Positions 50,874 through 59,110 of a stretch of 64,000 bases of DNA are shown here, piece after piece. Numbering within the stretch: the stretch's first letter is position 1; each line of letters begins with the position of its first letter. Where the stretch lies: positions 1,798,001-1,862,000 of the forward strand of contig NZ_CP196351.1 of assembly GCF_051668705.1 (NCBI RefSeq), read 5' to 3'. This stretch comes from Alterisphingorhabdus sp051668705 (lineage in GTDB: Bacteria > Pseudomonadota > Alphaproteobacteria > Sphingomonadales > Sphingomonadaceae). Below the pieces are notes generated by a model, which had not been told where the DNA came from, searched no databases, and worked only from the letters and a program-made list of their open reading frames with translations. A program made the translations under genes and the position numbers.

Positions 50874-50920
50874 TTCCGGTTATACCTCTGACAGACAGGT
50901 AACCCAGAGGGGCACCGGAA
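50874..50920 (-). promoter_or_regulatory. rpsB: rpsB leader hairpin next to the ribosome binding site
   Basis: Two nested perfect stems occur in the 5' leader of rpsB. The outer stem pairs TTCCGGT with ACCGGAA (7 bp; 50914-50920 with 50874-50880). The inner stem pairs CCTCTG with CAGAGG (50905-50910 with 50885-50890). The 3' outer arm shares two bases with the Shine-Dalgarno sequence. Such a structure is well placed for autogenous translational control by S2. Confidence 0.55.
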
Positions 50921-51276
50921 TATGTTGTCCGTCATGTGGAATGCGGCGCTCTTACCACCCTTTTCAGCAAAATCCAGTATTTTTATCAAAAAACATGACT
51001 GTCTCTATCCGAACGCTCTTCACGCCTTTGCCTATTATCCACTCAGTTCATGTTTAGCCCTTGCAAAGTGTGGCACATTCTAACGCGAATCCTCCCATAA
51101 GAAATTTATTGACAATGAGAACATTGTAAGTACATAAAGTGTTCACAGTGGGAACACATGGTATCAATTCGTAGTAAGTGAAACCATTTGCAATGTTTAT
51201 ACGTACTATCAGGTAAGTGCATGACGTTACCGCCATATTGAGAATTAGCGGTGATAAATGCCGGAAGGATAAAAAA
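50921..51276. promoter_or_regulatory. non-coding region between rpsB and a small membrane protein, with an operator-rich promoter
   Basis: No gene was found in this 356-base gap between divergent genes. A consensus -35 TTGACA (51109-51114) is followed after 16 bases by TACATA (51131-51136) as a possible -10 on the plus strand. Two perfect inverted repeats frame it: ACAATG-AGAA-CATTGT at 51112-51127 and GTGTTC-N7-GAACAC at 51139-51157. Their centres are 28-29 bp apart. Both contain GAACA. The long leader to the 51277 start is unexplained. Confidence 0.5.
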
Positions 51277-51573
51277 ATGAATATATTTTTGGTCGCTGGT
51301 TTTTTTGTTGCATCGCTTGCCACAGCCATAGTTTTTGGCATCATTACTGTTCGGCAATATGGCACATCCGCTTTGAACAATGTTATGAATTATAAAGTCG
51401 CAATCGCGCACCATGTTGTGAAAGTGCAACAACGGGCACAGCCCAAGGTATCAACCCGGCCTCAGCGTTTCCAGACGCCAAAATTGACGCTTGTCCATAA
51501 TGGCCAATCTAATGGGCTTTCATCAAATGTTCACAGCGAGAATATGCTTATCAATCTGAAAGCCGCCGCTTAA
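51277..51573 (+). CDS. small single-pass membrane protein, unknown function
   Basis: This protein of 98 residues is not recognised. It has one N-terminal membrane helix (FLVAGFFVASLATAIVFGII, about 4-23) and a basic, polar tail (QQRAQPKVSTRPQRFQTPK). I chose the ATG at 51277 because AAGGA lies 7 bases before it. The tail end overlaps the 3' end of pssA by 23 bases, on the opposite strand. Its promoter region carries two inverted repeats, so it is probably a regulated gene. Confidence 0.6.
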   Translation: MNIFLVAGFFVASLATAIVFGIITVRQYGTSALNNVMNYKVAIAHHVVKVQQRAQPKVSTRPQRFQTPKLTLVHNGQSNGLSSNVHSENMLINLKAAA

Positions 51574-52360
51574 CCTTTGCATAGCTCACCATTCCAGCAG
51601 GAATTAGAGCGAGATAAACCACACTGATAAAGATCAACGTCCACCACGGGGTTGTTATCATAGCAGTGCCTAGCAAGGCAGTGATGGCAATGGCCTCAAG
51701 CCGAATATTTCTGCGCAGCCGCAGCGACGTCCAGCTAAATGTCGCTACATTTGAAATCATCAAAAATGCAATTAACGCAGTCCATGGCGCAACAATCCAT
51801 ACCTCACGGAACAACGGATTATCTGTAACAAACCATAGATAAAAGGGCACAAAGGCCACGCCTGCTCCAGCAGGCGCCGGAATGCCTGTTAAGAAGCCAG
51901 CAGATTTGTGCGGCTGTTCTTCATCAACATCAATCTGGGCATTAAATCTGGCCAGGCGCAATGCGCAACCAACGGCAATGGTCAGTGCAAAAACCCAGCC
52001 CAGTTTTTCCATATTGTTCAATGACCAAAGATAGATGACCAAGGCTGGCGCCACGCCAAAGGCGATGCAATCAGATAATGAGTCCAATTCAGCGCCGAAA
52101 CGACTCTCGCCTTTCATCAGCCTCGCGATACGCCCGTCAATTCCGTCAAGAACGCCGGCAATAACAATGGCGCCTATCGCCATTTGCCAATTTTCCTCAA
52201 AAGCGAAGCGTATACCCGTCAGGCCAAAGCACATCGCCATGACTGTAACAGCATTCGGCAAGACCGATCGTATAGGCAGACCGCGTCTGCGCTGTAAGAG
52301 CCGCAATCTGCGTGCACCGCGCCGCGGACTATACCCCCTCATGATAGGTTTCTTTGCCAT
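51551..52360 (-). CDS. pssA: CDP-diacylglycerol-serine O-phosphatidyltransferase
   Basis: PssA makes phosphatidylserine from CDP-diacylglycerol and serine at the inner membrane. The 269-residue protein has the CDP-alcohol phosphotransferase signature DGIDGRIARLMKGESRFGAELDSLSD (DGxxARxxxxxxxxGxxxDxxxD) after a basic Arg-rich N-terminus, and about eight membrane helices. I chose the ATG at 52360; a GTG at 52468 would add a 36-residue extension without matching sequence. It lies downstream of psd, giving the pair for phosphatidylethanolamine synthesis. Confidence 0.92.
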   Translation of the reverse strand: MAKKPIMRGYSPRRGARRLRLLQRRRGLPIRSVLPNAVTVMAMCFGLTGIRFAFEENWQMAIGAIVIAGVLDGIDGRIARLMKGESRFGAELDSLSDCIAFGVAPALVIYLWSLNNMEKLGWVFALTIAVGCALRLARFNAQIDVDEEQPHKSAGFLTGIPAPAGAGVAFVPFYLWFVTDNPLFREVWIVAPWTALIAFLMISNVATFSWTSLRLRRNIRLEAIAITALLGTAMITTPWWTLIFISVVYLALIPAGMVSYAKVKRRLSD

Positions 52361-52471
52361 TGGCGTATGTTTATTGCCCAAATTGCCGTTCAAGCAAAGA
52401 AAAGAATGTCCGCTTGTGGCGGCAATCTGTCTCATGGTCCTGATAAGAACAAGGACCAAGAGGCGCACGCA

Positions 52472-53206
52472 TCAATGTTTCACACCTTCCAATTGCGGGG
52501 TCATCGTCAATTGCGCCAGCACGGTTTCACCAGCCACAATTCTTTGTCCTTTGACGATACGCGGCATGGTCCCTGCCGGTAAATAGACATCAACGCGGCT
52601 GCCAAAACGTATAAGACCGATTCGCTGACCAGCAGCAACCACATCGCCGTCCTTAACGAAAGGAACGATACGCCGCGCCACCAGCCCAGCGATTTGGGTG
52701 AAACCAATGCGAACGCCATCATCACGCTCTATGAGGATATGTTGCCGCTCATTATCTTCGCTCGCCTTATCAAGGTCAGCATTTAGAAATTTGCCTGGAA
52801 TATACACAACACGTTTGACCGTGCCGCCAATTGGTGCGCGATTGATATGAACGTCAAAGACACTCATAAAAATGGACACTCGCGTCATAGGCTCATCGCC
52901 AAGCGCATCTGGCCCCACCAATTCGGGGGGCACTGGCACTTGCTGTATCAAGGTAACCAAACCATCCGCCGGCGCAGTTATATATTGCGGGTCCATAATG
53001 GTCACACGTTCCGGATCACGGAAAAACGCCGCCACCCACGCCGTTATACCCACCATGGGCCATGCCAAAAGGCTCCAACCCAATAGGAAAAATGCCAACG
53101 TAATACCGCCTGCAATCAGCGCGAACTTGCGGCCTTCAGGGTGAACTGACGGAAACCGCCACTCCGCAAGACCCTTGCCGCTATTATCAAGAATTTCATT
53201 TGCCAT
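52472..53206 (-). CDS. psd: phosphatidylserine decarboxylase
   Basis: Psd converts phosphatidylserine to phosphatidylethanolamine. The 244-residue proenzyme has two N-terminal membrane stretches, the MSVFDVHINRAPIGGTV segment and the self-cleavage motif RFGSRVDVYLP, where the Gly-Ser bond is cut and Ser becomes the pyruvoyl group. It is the short, bacterial type. It lies directly upstream of pssA on the same strand. Confidence 0.95.
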   Translation of the reverse strand: MANEILDNSGKGLAEWRFPSVHPEGRKFALIAGGITLAFFLLGWSLLAWPMVGITAWVAAFFRDPERVTIMDPQYITAPADGLVTLIQQVPVPPELVGPDALGDEPMTRVSIFMSVFDVHINRAPIGGTVKRVVYIPGKFLNADLDKASEDNERQHILIERDDGVRIGFTQIAGLVARRIVPFVKDGDVVAAGQRIGLIRFGSRVDVYLPAGTMPRIVKGQRIVAGETVLAQLTMTPQLEGVKH

Positions 53207-53411
53207 GGCATTCTTACTAATAGCTGTTTTATATGGTTACAACAGTCATTGCACTTTCTCACCATAAAGTTCGCAGGGATATTTACCCCGTGCGCGTGCG
53301 TGATCGATACTATATCAATATGTTCGCGCAGCAGTTGATTAAGGTGCGGGCTTTGCTAAGAGGTTTTCAACAAACGAATCCTCCCGAATTTATGAACAGG
53401 AAAGATTATTC

Positions 53412-54632
53412 ATGGCTAAAATCAAGGTGAAAAACCCGGTCGTCGAAATTGACGGCGATGAAATGACGCGCATCATCTGGGAATGGATCCGCGAACGGTT
53501 AATTCTGCCCTATCTCGATATCGATCTGAAATATTATGATCTTTCTGTTGAAAAACGTGACGAGACAAATGATCGCATCACCGTAGATTGCGCAAATGCT
53601 ATTAAAGAGCATGGTGTTGGCGTTAAATGTGCCACTATCACCCCTGATGAAGCACGGGTTGAGGAATTTGGCCTCAAGAAAATGTGGAAGTCACCTAATG
53701 GCACTATCCGCAACATTCTTGGCGGCGTTGTGTTCCGTGAGCCTATCGTGATTGATAATGTACCGCGTTTGGTTCCGGGCTGGACAGACCCGATTGTTGT
53801 TGGTCGCCATGCCTTTGGTGACCAATATCGTGCGACCGATACATTGATCCCTGGCCCCGGCACTTTGCGTCTGGTGTTTGACGGTGAAGATGGCGAGTCC
53901 ATTGATCTGGAAGTGTTCAAATTCCCTAGCCCCGGTGTTGCAATGGCGATGTACAATCTGGATGATAGCATCCGTGATTTTGCAAGGGCTTCTATGAATT
54001 ACGGCCTTAATCGTGGCTGGCCGGTATATCTGTCGACCAAAAACACCATCATGAAAGCCTATGACGGCCGCTTCAAAGATTTGTTCGAAGAAGTTTTCGA
54101 AACCGAATTCAAAGCGAAGTTTGAAGAAGCCAATATCACTTATGAGCACCGCTTGATTGACGACATGGTCGCCAGCGCCATGAAGTGGAGCGGCAAATTC
54201 GTCTGGGCGTGTAAGAACTATGACGGCGATGTACAGTCCGATACCGTGGCTCAGGGCTTTGGCTCTCTTGGCTTAATGACATCCGTGTTGATGACCCCCG
54301 ACGGCAAGACAGTTGAGGCCGAAGCAGCGCACGGCACAGTGACACGTCACTATCGCATGCACCAGCAAGGCAAAGCGACATCAACCAACCCGATCGCGTC
54401 GATTTTCGCATGGACACGCGGCCTGATGTATCGCGGCAAGTTTGACGAAACACCGGAAGTGGTACGCTTCGCCGAAACATTGGAACGTGTCTGCATCGAA
54501 ACTGTAGAAAACGGCAATATGACCAAAGATTTGGCGATCCTCATCGGTCCAGAGCAAAATTGGTCAACCACAGGTCAGTTTTTTGAAGCGATTGTGGAAA
54601 ATCTTGAAAAAGAAATGGCGAGCTGGTCTTAA
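53412..54632 (+). CDS. icd: NADP-dependent isocitrate dehydrogenase
   Basis: This 406-residue enzyme of the TCA cycle belongs to the eukaryote-like, alphaproteobacterial subfamily: it starts MAKIKVKNPVVEIDGDEMTRIIWEWIRE and includes SPNGTIRNILGGVVFREPI, YNLDDSIRDFARASMNYGLNR and EAAHGTVTRHYRMHQQGKATSTNPIAS. The ATG has AGGAAAG before it. A strong hairpin follows it. It is monocistronic by spacing. Confidence 0.97.
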   Translation: MAKIKVKNPVVEIDGDEMTRIIWEWIRERLILPYLDIDLKYYDLSVEKRDETNDRITVDCANAIKEHGVGVKCATITPDEARVEEFGLKKMWKSPNGTIRNILGGVVFREPIVIDNVPRLVPGWTDPIVVGRHAFGDQYRATDTLIPGPGTLRLVFDGEDGESIDLEVFKFPSPGVAMAMYNLDDSIRDFARASMNYGLNRGWPVYLSTKNTIMKAYDGRFKDLFEEVFETEFKAKFEEANITYEHRLIDDMVASAMKWSGKFVWACKNYDGDVQSDTVAQGFGSLGLMTSVLMTPDGKTVEAEAAHGTVTRHYRMHQQGKATSTNPIASIFAWTRGLMYRGKFDETPEVVRFAETLERVCIETVENGNMTKDLAILIGPEQNWSTTGQFFEAIVENLEKEMASWS

Positions 54633-54646
54633 TCACAGCTTTGAGC

Positions 54647-54677
54647 GGAGCGACTGGGAGCCAATGCTCCCCGCTCC
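54647..54677 (+). terminator. strong nested hairpin after icd
   Basis: The stem GGAGCG-ACT-GGGAGC-CAAT-GCTCCC-CGCTCC has two perfect 6-bp helices with a three-base bulge and CAAT loop, 15 bases after the icd stop. There is no strong U-run, so it is a likely 3' end or stabiliser of the icd mRNA rather than a sure intrinsic terminator. Confidence 0.6.
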
Positions 54678-54766
54678 GTCATCAATTCCTTAACTGATTG
54701 CAAATTTGTTACCCATGCAACTGTATTTTTGCTGACTTGTGTTCTGCTTTGCGGCAATGAACATTT

Positions 54767-56560
54767 ATGGCTGGTGATTTTCAAATAGAAGGCATGTCTG
54801 ATGCTCTGGTGGTGCTTGGCGCTGCCGGATTGGTTATACCTGCTTTTGCGCGGTTTAGAATAACCCCTATTATCGGTTTCATCCTTGTTGGTATCCTAGT
54901 TGGGCCTGCAGGCCTTGGGTCTTTGGCTACAGACTATCCGTGGCTTTCCCATATCACAATTTCCGATACAGAACGCATTGCCCCTTATGCTGAATTTGGC
55001 ATCATATTATTGCTGTTTACCATTGGGCTGGAACTGTCTTTCAAACGTCTATGGTCATTACGTAAGCTCGTCTTCGGCGTTGGCGCAGGTGAATTGCTGC
55101 TATCCGCCTTACTGATTGGCTTTGCACTTTATGCCTATGGGCAAAGATGGGACGGCGCAATTGGTTTGGGTCTTGCTCTTGCACTGTCTTCAACGGCATT
55201 AGTTCTGCCCATGTCGGGAACGTCATCTCCTGTCGGTAAAGCAGCGCTTTCTATGTTGCTGTTTGAAGACATTGCCATCATTCCCATCATCTTCCTGCTG
55301 GGTGCATTGGCGCCCTATGCTGAATCTGATGGCCTATCCGGGCTAGCGACCATTTTGTGGCAAGGCGGGTTGGTGATAGCGGTCTTGCTCGTTTTCGGAC
55401 GCATCGCCCTGCCACGCCTTTTCGCGCAAGCCGCGCGCACAAAAAGTCCGGAACTCTTTCTGGCAGCCAGCCTATTGGTCGTCATTATCGCCAGCCTGGC
55501 TACGGCTGCGGTCGGGCTTTCACCCATTGTGGGGGCATTGCTTGCTGGCTTATTGATTGCAGAGACCGAGTATCAGGATGAAGTGGAAGTCATTACCGCG
55601 CCGTTTAAGGGGCTGGCGCTGGGTGTTTTTCTGATCACTATTGGCATGAGCATTGATCTGCGCGTTATTGTGGCAAACTGGTTTGAGCTCAGTCTGGCGG
55701 TTACCGGCGTTGTCATCGTCAAAGCATTAGTAACCGGTTCGCTTCTGCGCTTTGCCGGCGCTGCCCGAGGAACCGCCGCTGAGGCAGGGATGCTGATGGC
55801 CAGCCCGTCTGAAACAACATTGATCGTGTTGGCTGCGGCCGCACAGGCACAACTCATCAATGCATCAACGGCACAATTTTGGCAGATTGTGACCGCCATT
55901 GGTCTGACCATAACGCCCTTGCTGGCACGTGCTGGCCACATTGCCGCACGGCGTGTTGAAATGGCGGGTTATGATACTGGCTTGATTGAAGAAACTGATG
56001 CAGAGCGCAGCGTGATCTTCGGGTTTGGCCGCGTCGGCGTGATGGTTGCAGAGATGCTGCAAAAACACGGTCAGGCGTATGTTGCAGTGGAATCCGATAT
56101 AGACACTGTCGCCAGTGCGCAGCGACGCGGCTTTAATGTCATTTATGGCGATGTGTCGCATGCAGAGATTGTGGATCGGTTGCGACTGGGCCATGCAAAG
56201 TCCCTGATCATCACAATGGACGAGCCCATATTGTCTGCGCGATTGGTCAGTAAAGTTCGCGGATGGTTGCCTGACTTGCCCATTATTGCGCGTGCGCGAG
56301 ATACCGGCAATGCCTCTGATCTCTATCGTGCAGGTGCCACGCTTGCTGTGCCTGAGACATTGGAAAGCTCATTGCAATTATCCGAAGCTGTGCTGGAACG
56401 TGTGGGAGTCCCCATGGGCCCAATCATCGCGTCAATTCATGAAAAACGCGATGAGATGCGCGACCTGATTATGAGTGAGGGCGATTTGACAAGCCGGCCA
56501 AAGCTAAAATCCAGCACTGGTTCAAGCGTGCCCTTCTCTCAATATAAGCGCGATAGCTAA
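54767..56560 (+). CDS. CPA2-family cation:proton antiporter with TrkA-N domain (KefB/YbaL-like)
   Basis: This 597-residue inner-membrane protein has about 12 helices in residues 1-385 (VLGAAGLVIPAFARFRITPIIGFILVGILVGPAGLG and IILLLFTIGLELSF), typical of monovalent cation:proton antiporters. From about residue 415 a Rossmann RCK/TrkA-N domain follows (VIFGFGRVGVMVAEMLQKHG...VYGDVSHAEIVDRL-type sequence), which binds nucleotides or glutathione. It probably exports K+ or Na+ against H+. It overlaps the next gene by one base (TAATG), which is odd for an enzyme pair but suggests co-expression. Confidence 0.92.
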   Translation: MAGDFQIEGMSDALVVLGAAGLVIPAFARFRITPIIGFILVGILVGPAGLGSLATDYPWLSHITISDTERIAPYAEFGIILLLFTIGLELSFKRLWSLRKLVFGVGAGELLLSALLIGFALYAYGQRWDGAIGLGLALALSSTALVLPMSGTSSPVGKAALSMLLFEDIAIIPIIFLLGALAPYAESDGLSGLATILWQGGLVIAVLLVFGRIALPRLFAQAARTKSPELFLAASLLVVIIASLATAAVGLSPIVGALLAGLLIAETEYQDEVEVITAPFKGLALGVFLITIGMSIDLRVIVANWFELSLAVTGVVIVKALVTGSLLRFAGAARGTAAEAGMLMASPSETTLIVLAAAAQAQLINASTAQFWQIVTAIGLTITPLLARAGHIAARRVEMAGYDTGLIEETDAERSVIFGFGRVGVMVAEMLQKHGQAYVAVESDIDTVASAQRRGFNVIYGDVSHAEIVDRLRLGHAKSLIITMDEPILSARLVSKVRGWLPDLPIIARARDTGNASDLYRAGATLAVPETLESSLQLSEAVLERVGVPMGPIIASIHEKRDEMRDLIMSEGDLTSRPKLKSSTGSSVPFSQYKRDS

Positions 56561-57624
56561 TGGCCGCTGGTCAAGACTTCGCCATTGCAGGGCATATTAT
56601 CAGCCCCGGCAGTGTCGGTAATGTTGCACTACCCGTCAGCGCATTGGCATCTGGCATAGAAGCCTCTCTGAATTTGCGCATAATACATGGTGCAAAGCCC
56701 GGGCCGGTATTTTTCATCAGCGCCGCCATCCATGGTGATGAGATTATCGGCACCGCGATTATTCGTGAGATCATGCCGCTGCTTGAACCGCACATTCTCT
56801 CTGGCACCCTCATCATTGCGCCCACTGTTAATATTTATGGTTTTATGGCGCGCAGTCGCTATCTGCCTGATCGGCGAGATTTAAACCGGTCTTTTCCGGG
56901 TGGGCCAAAATTCTCTTTAGCTGGTCAATTGGCGCATATATTTCTGACTGAGGTTTTAGAGCGCTGCGATATGGGCATCGATATCCATTCCGCTGCTGAG
57001 CATCGTTATAACTTGCCGCAAATTCGCCATGCAGCTGGGTCAGAAAAACTCAAGAGCTTGGCCGAGGCATTTGGGCCGCCCGCCATTATTGAATCACCAT
57101 TGCGGCCCGGTTCCATGCGCGAAATAGCGAGTCAGCGTAAAGTGGATATATTGCTGTTAGAAACCGGAGAAGCGAAACGCTTTGACCGTTTCTCGGTGCA
57201 AATTGGCGCTGCTGGCATATTGCGCGTGTTGGCCGCTTTAGAAATGTTGCCGCAAGATATTGTTGAGCCTAATCAGGCCAAGCCAGCCCATGCAAGAAAA
57301 ACAAACTGGCTGCGCGCACCGCGCGGCGGCATCACCAAAAGGCTCTATAAATCAGGTGATTTTGTTGCCGCAGGCGATGTGCTGGCGCTGGTCACAGATG
57401 TTTTGGGTGAAGAGCCTGAAGCTTTGACCGCGCCTTATGATGGCCTTATCATCGGCCATGCTACCCTGCCCGTGGTCAATCAGGGGGATGCATTGTTCCA
57501 TATCGCTGAAATCAACCAGCCTGAAACCGCGCAAGAGCGCGTGCAAACCATTATGCAATCGGCATTAGACCCCGATCAACCGCAATATGAACAGCATATG
57601 CTCGACGAGGATGAGCTGCTCTAA
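56560..57624 (+). CDS. succinylglutamate desuccinylase/aspartoacylase-family zinc hydrolase
   Basis: This 354-residue M14-like zinc amidohydrolase has the metal-binding pattern SAAIHGDEIIGTAIIREI (H, E) and a later His in DIHSAAEHRYNLPQIRH, with RDLNRSFPGG between them. Residues 260-340 form a C-terminal beta-rich domain (GDFVAAGDVLALVTDVLGEE). Members of this group remove acyl or amino-acid groups from an amino group; those encoded near rimK are thought to act on RimK products. It lies convergent with rimK and 38 bases from it. Confidence 0.85.
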   Translation: MAAGQDFAIAGHIISPGSVGNVALPVSALASGIEASLNLRIIHGAKPGPVFFISAAIHGDEIIGTAIIREIMPLLEPHILSGTLIIAPTVNIYGFMARSRYLPDRRDLNRSFPGGPKFSLAGQLAHIFLTEVLERCDMGIDIHSAAEHRYNLPQIRHAAGSEKLKSLAEAFGPPAIIESPLRPGSMREIASQRKVDILLLETGEAKRFDRFSVQIGAAGILRVLAALEMLPQDIVEPNQAKPAHARKTNWLRAPRGGITKRLYKSGDFVAAGDVLALVTDVLGEEPEALTAPYDGLIIGHATLPVVNQGDALFHIAEINQPETAQERVQTIMQSALDPDQPQYEQHMLDEDELL

Positions 57625-57662
57625 TCTATGAGGCTAAGCTATTAGCTAAACCCCCTATCGAC

Positions 57663-58568
57663 CTAGCCTTTGCCACGCGTTTTGGTTTTGCCGGGCTGGT
57701 AATTATTCTCGATAAATTCGATAATCTTGTCTGCGACTTTCACACCAGTGGCATTTTCTATGCCTTCTAGGCCAGGTGAGGAGTTAACCTCCATAATCAC
57801 TGGTCCATGATTGGCCCGCAGCAAATCGACACCAGCAACATTCAACCCCATGACTTTTGCCGCCCGCACTGCTGTTGAGCGCTCTTCAGGAGTAATTTTA
57901 ATCGATTTCGCGCTGCCGCCGCGGTGCAGATTGGAACGGAAATCATCTGGCGCGCCAGTGCGCATCATGGAGGCAACCACTTTGCCGCCCACAACGAAGA
58001 TACGTAGATCGCTTGATCCGGCCTCTTTGATAAATTCCTGCACCAAGATATTCACATTAACGCCGCGAAACGCCTCTATCACTGACTTCGCCGATTTATC
58101 GGTTTCACCCAGCACCACGCCAATACCCTGCGTACCTTCGGTCAATTTGATGACAACCGGCGCGCCGCCAACGATTTTCATCACCTCTTCGGTCTGCTTC
58201 GGGTCATGCGCAAAAGCGGTGACTGGCAGCCCCAGACCATGTTTGGCGAATATCTGCATGGAGCGCAATTTATCCCTGCTGCGGCCAATCGCCACACTCT
58301 CGTTCAATGGCCAAACGCCCATCATCTCAAATTGGCGCAGCACGGCCAGACCATATTGTGTGATCGAGGCACCGATGCGCGGAATGACCGCGTCATAACC
58401 CGTCAGCGTCTGACCCTCATATAATACGGTGGGCCGATGCGAAGTAATGCTCATAGTACAACGCAAAGTGTTGAGAATATCGAGGCTGTGGCCCCTCTCC
58501 TTCGCAGCTTCCACCAGCCTTTTATGCGAATAAAGGTTCGCGTTACGCGCTAACATGGCAATTTTCAT
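57663..58568 (-). CDS. rimK: RimK-type ATP-grasp glutamate ligase
   Basis: This 301-residue ATP-grasp enzyme adds glutamate residues to the C-terminus of ribosomal protein S6 in E. coli, and to other targets elsewhere. It has the N-terminal domain MKIAMLARNANLYSHKRL, the ATP-binding VVIKLTEGTQGIGVVL and the metal-site GVDLLRANHGPVIMEVNSSPGLEGIE. I chose the ATG at 58568, with GGAGAG before it, which overlaps the stop of the upstream gene by four bases. The C-terminal tail TKTRGKG is basic. Confidence 0.93.
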   Translation of the reverse strand: MKIAMLARNANLYSHKRLVEAAKERGHSLDILNTLRCTMSITSHRPTVLYEGQTLTGYDAVIPRIGASITQYGLAVLRQFEMMGVWPLNESVAIGRSRDKLRSMQIFAKHGLGLPVTAFAHDPKQTEEVMKIVGGAPVVIKLTEGTQGIGVVLGETDKSAKSVIEAFRGVNVNILVQEFIKEAGSSDLRIFVVGGKVVASMMRTGAPDDFRSNLHRGGSAKSIKITPEERSTAVRAAKVMGLNVAGVDLLRANHGPVIMEVNSSPGLEGIENATGVKVADKIIEFIENNYQPGKTKTRGKG

Positions 58569-59056
58569 TGGTCGCTCTCCACTTTGCGCTCCAGTACATA
58601 GCGGCGCGCACAATTTACCAGAAAGCCTCTGCGCAGGGCGCGGCGACCTATTAACATGGGAAACGCCATATTGCTGCGATTAGCAAGCGTTATATAGCCA
58701 AGCCAGCTTGTCTCACCCAATATAATCTGGGTTTCTATGACATAGCGGGATTCACTTAAGCCATTTGAACTTTTGATTTTGCGCTGGCTGTGCAAAGGCG
58801 CACGGAACCGCTTAGCCCGCTCACCCTTTTGTGCGCGCGACCAGAATTCCACCCATGTCTGCCCATCCTTCTCAAACGGCGTGATCCGTGTCGCGTGCAA
58901 TGATGATGTCGCTGCACCAGTGTCAATTTTCGCCTTTATGCCTGTCAGCCCCAGATCCGGCAGATCAATATATTCAGCCCAGCCAATCGTTATGGCCGCT
59001 TTGCTTTTGCGCGGCTTTACCGGTTTCGCATGCACCTGCGCCGATGGAGCGATCAT
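58565..59056 (-). CDS. retropepsin-like protease, RimB-type (PF05618 family)
   Basis: This 163-residue protein has the aspartic-protease motif KAKIDTGAATSSLHAT and the second-lobe sequence YITLANRSNMAFPMLIGRRALRRGFLVNCARRY, found in the Zn_protease (PF05618) family. In Pseudomonas the RimB protease of this group is encoded with rimK and trims or regulates RimK-modified protein. It overlaps the rimK start and is on the same strand, so the two are cotranscribed. The older name 'zinc protease' does not fit the visible active-site motif. Confidence 0.88.
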   Translation of the reverse strand: MIAPSAQVHAKPVKPRKSKAAITIGWAEYIDLPDLGLTGIKAKIDTGAATSSLHATRITPFEKDGQTWVEFWSRAQKGERAKRFRAPLHSQRKIKSSNGLSESRYVIETQIILGETSWLGYITLANRSNMAFPMLIGRRALRRGFLVNCARRYVLERKVESDQ

Positions 59057-59110
59057 TTGCCCTGCCCTACCATATCATAACAATAAACGGGTATAGCAGG
59101 AGCGATAGGA

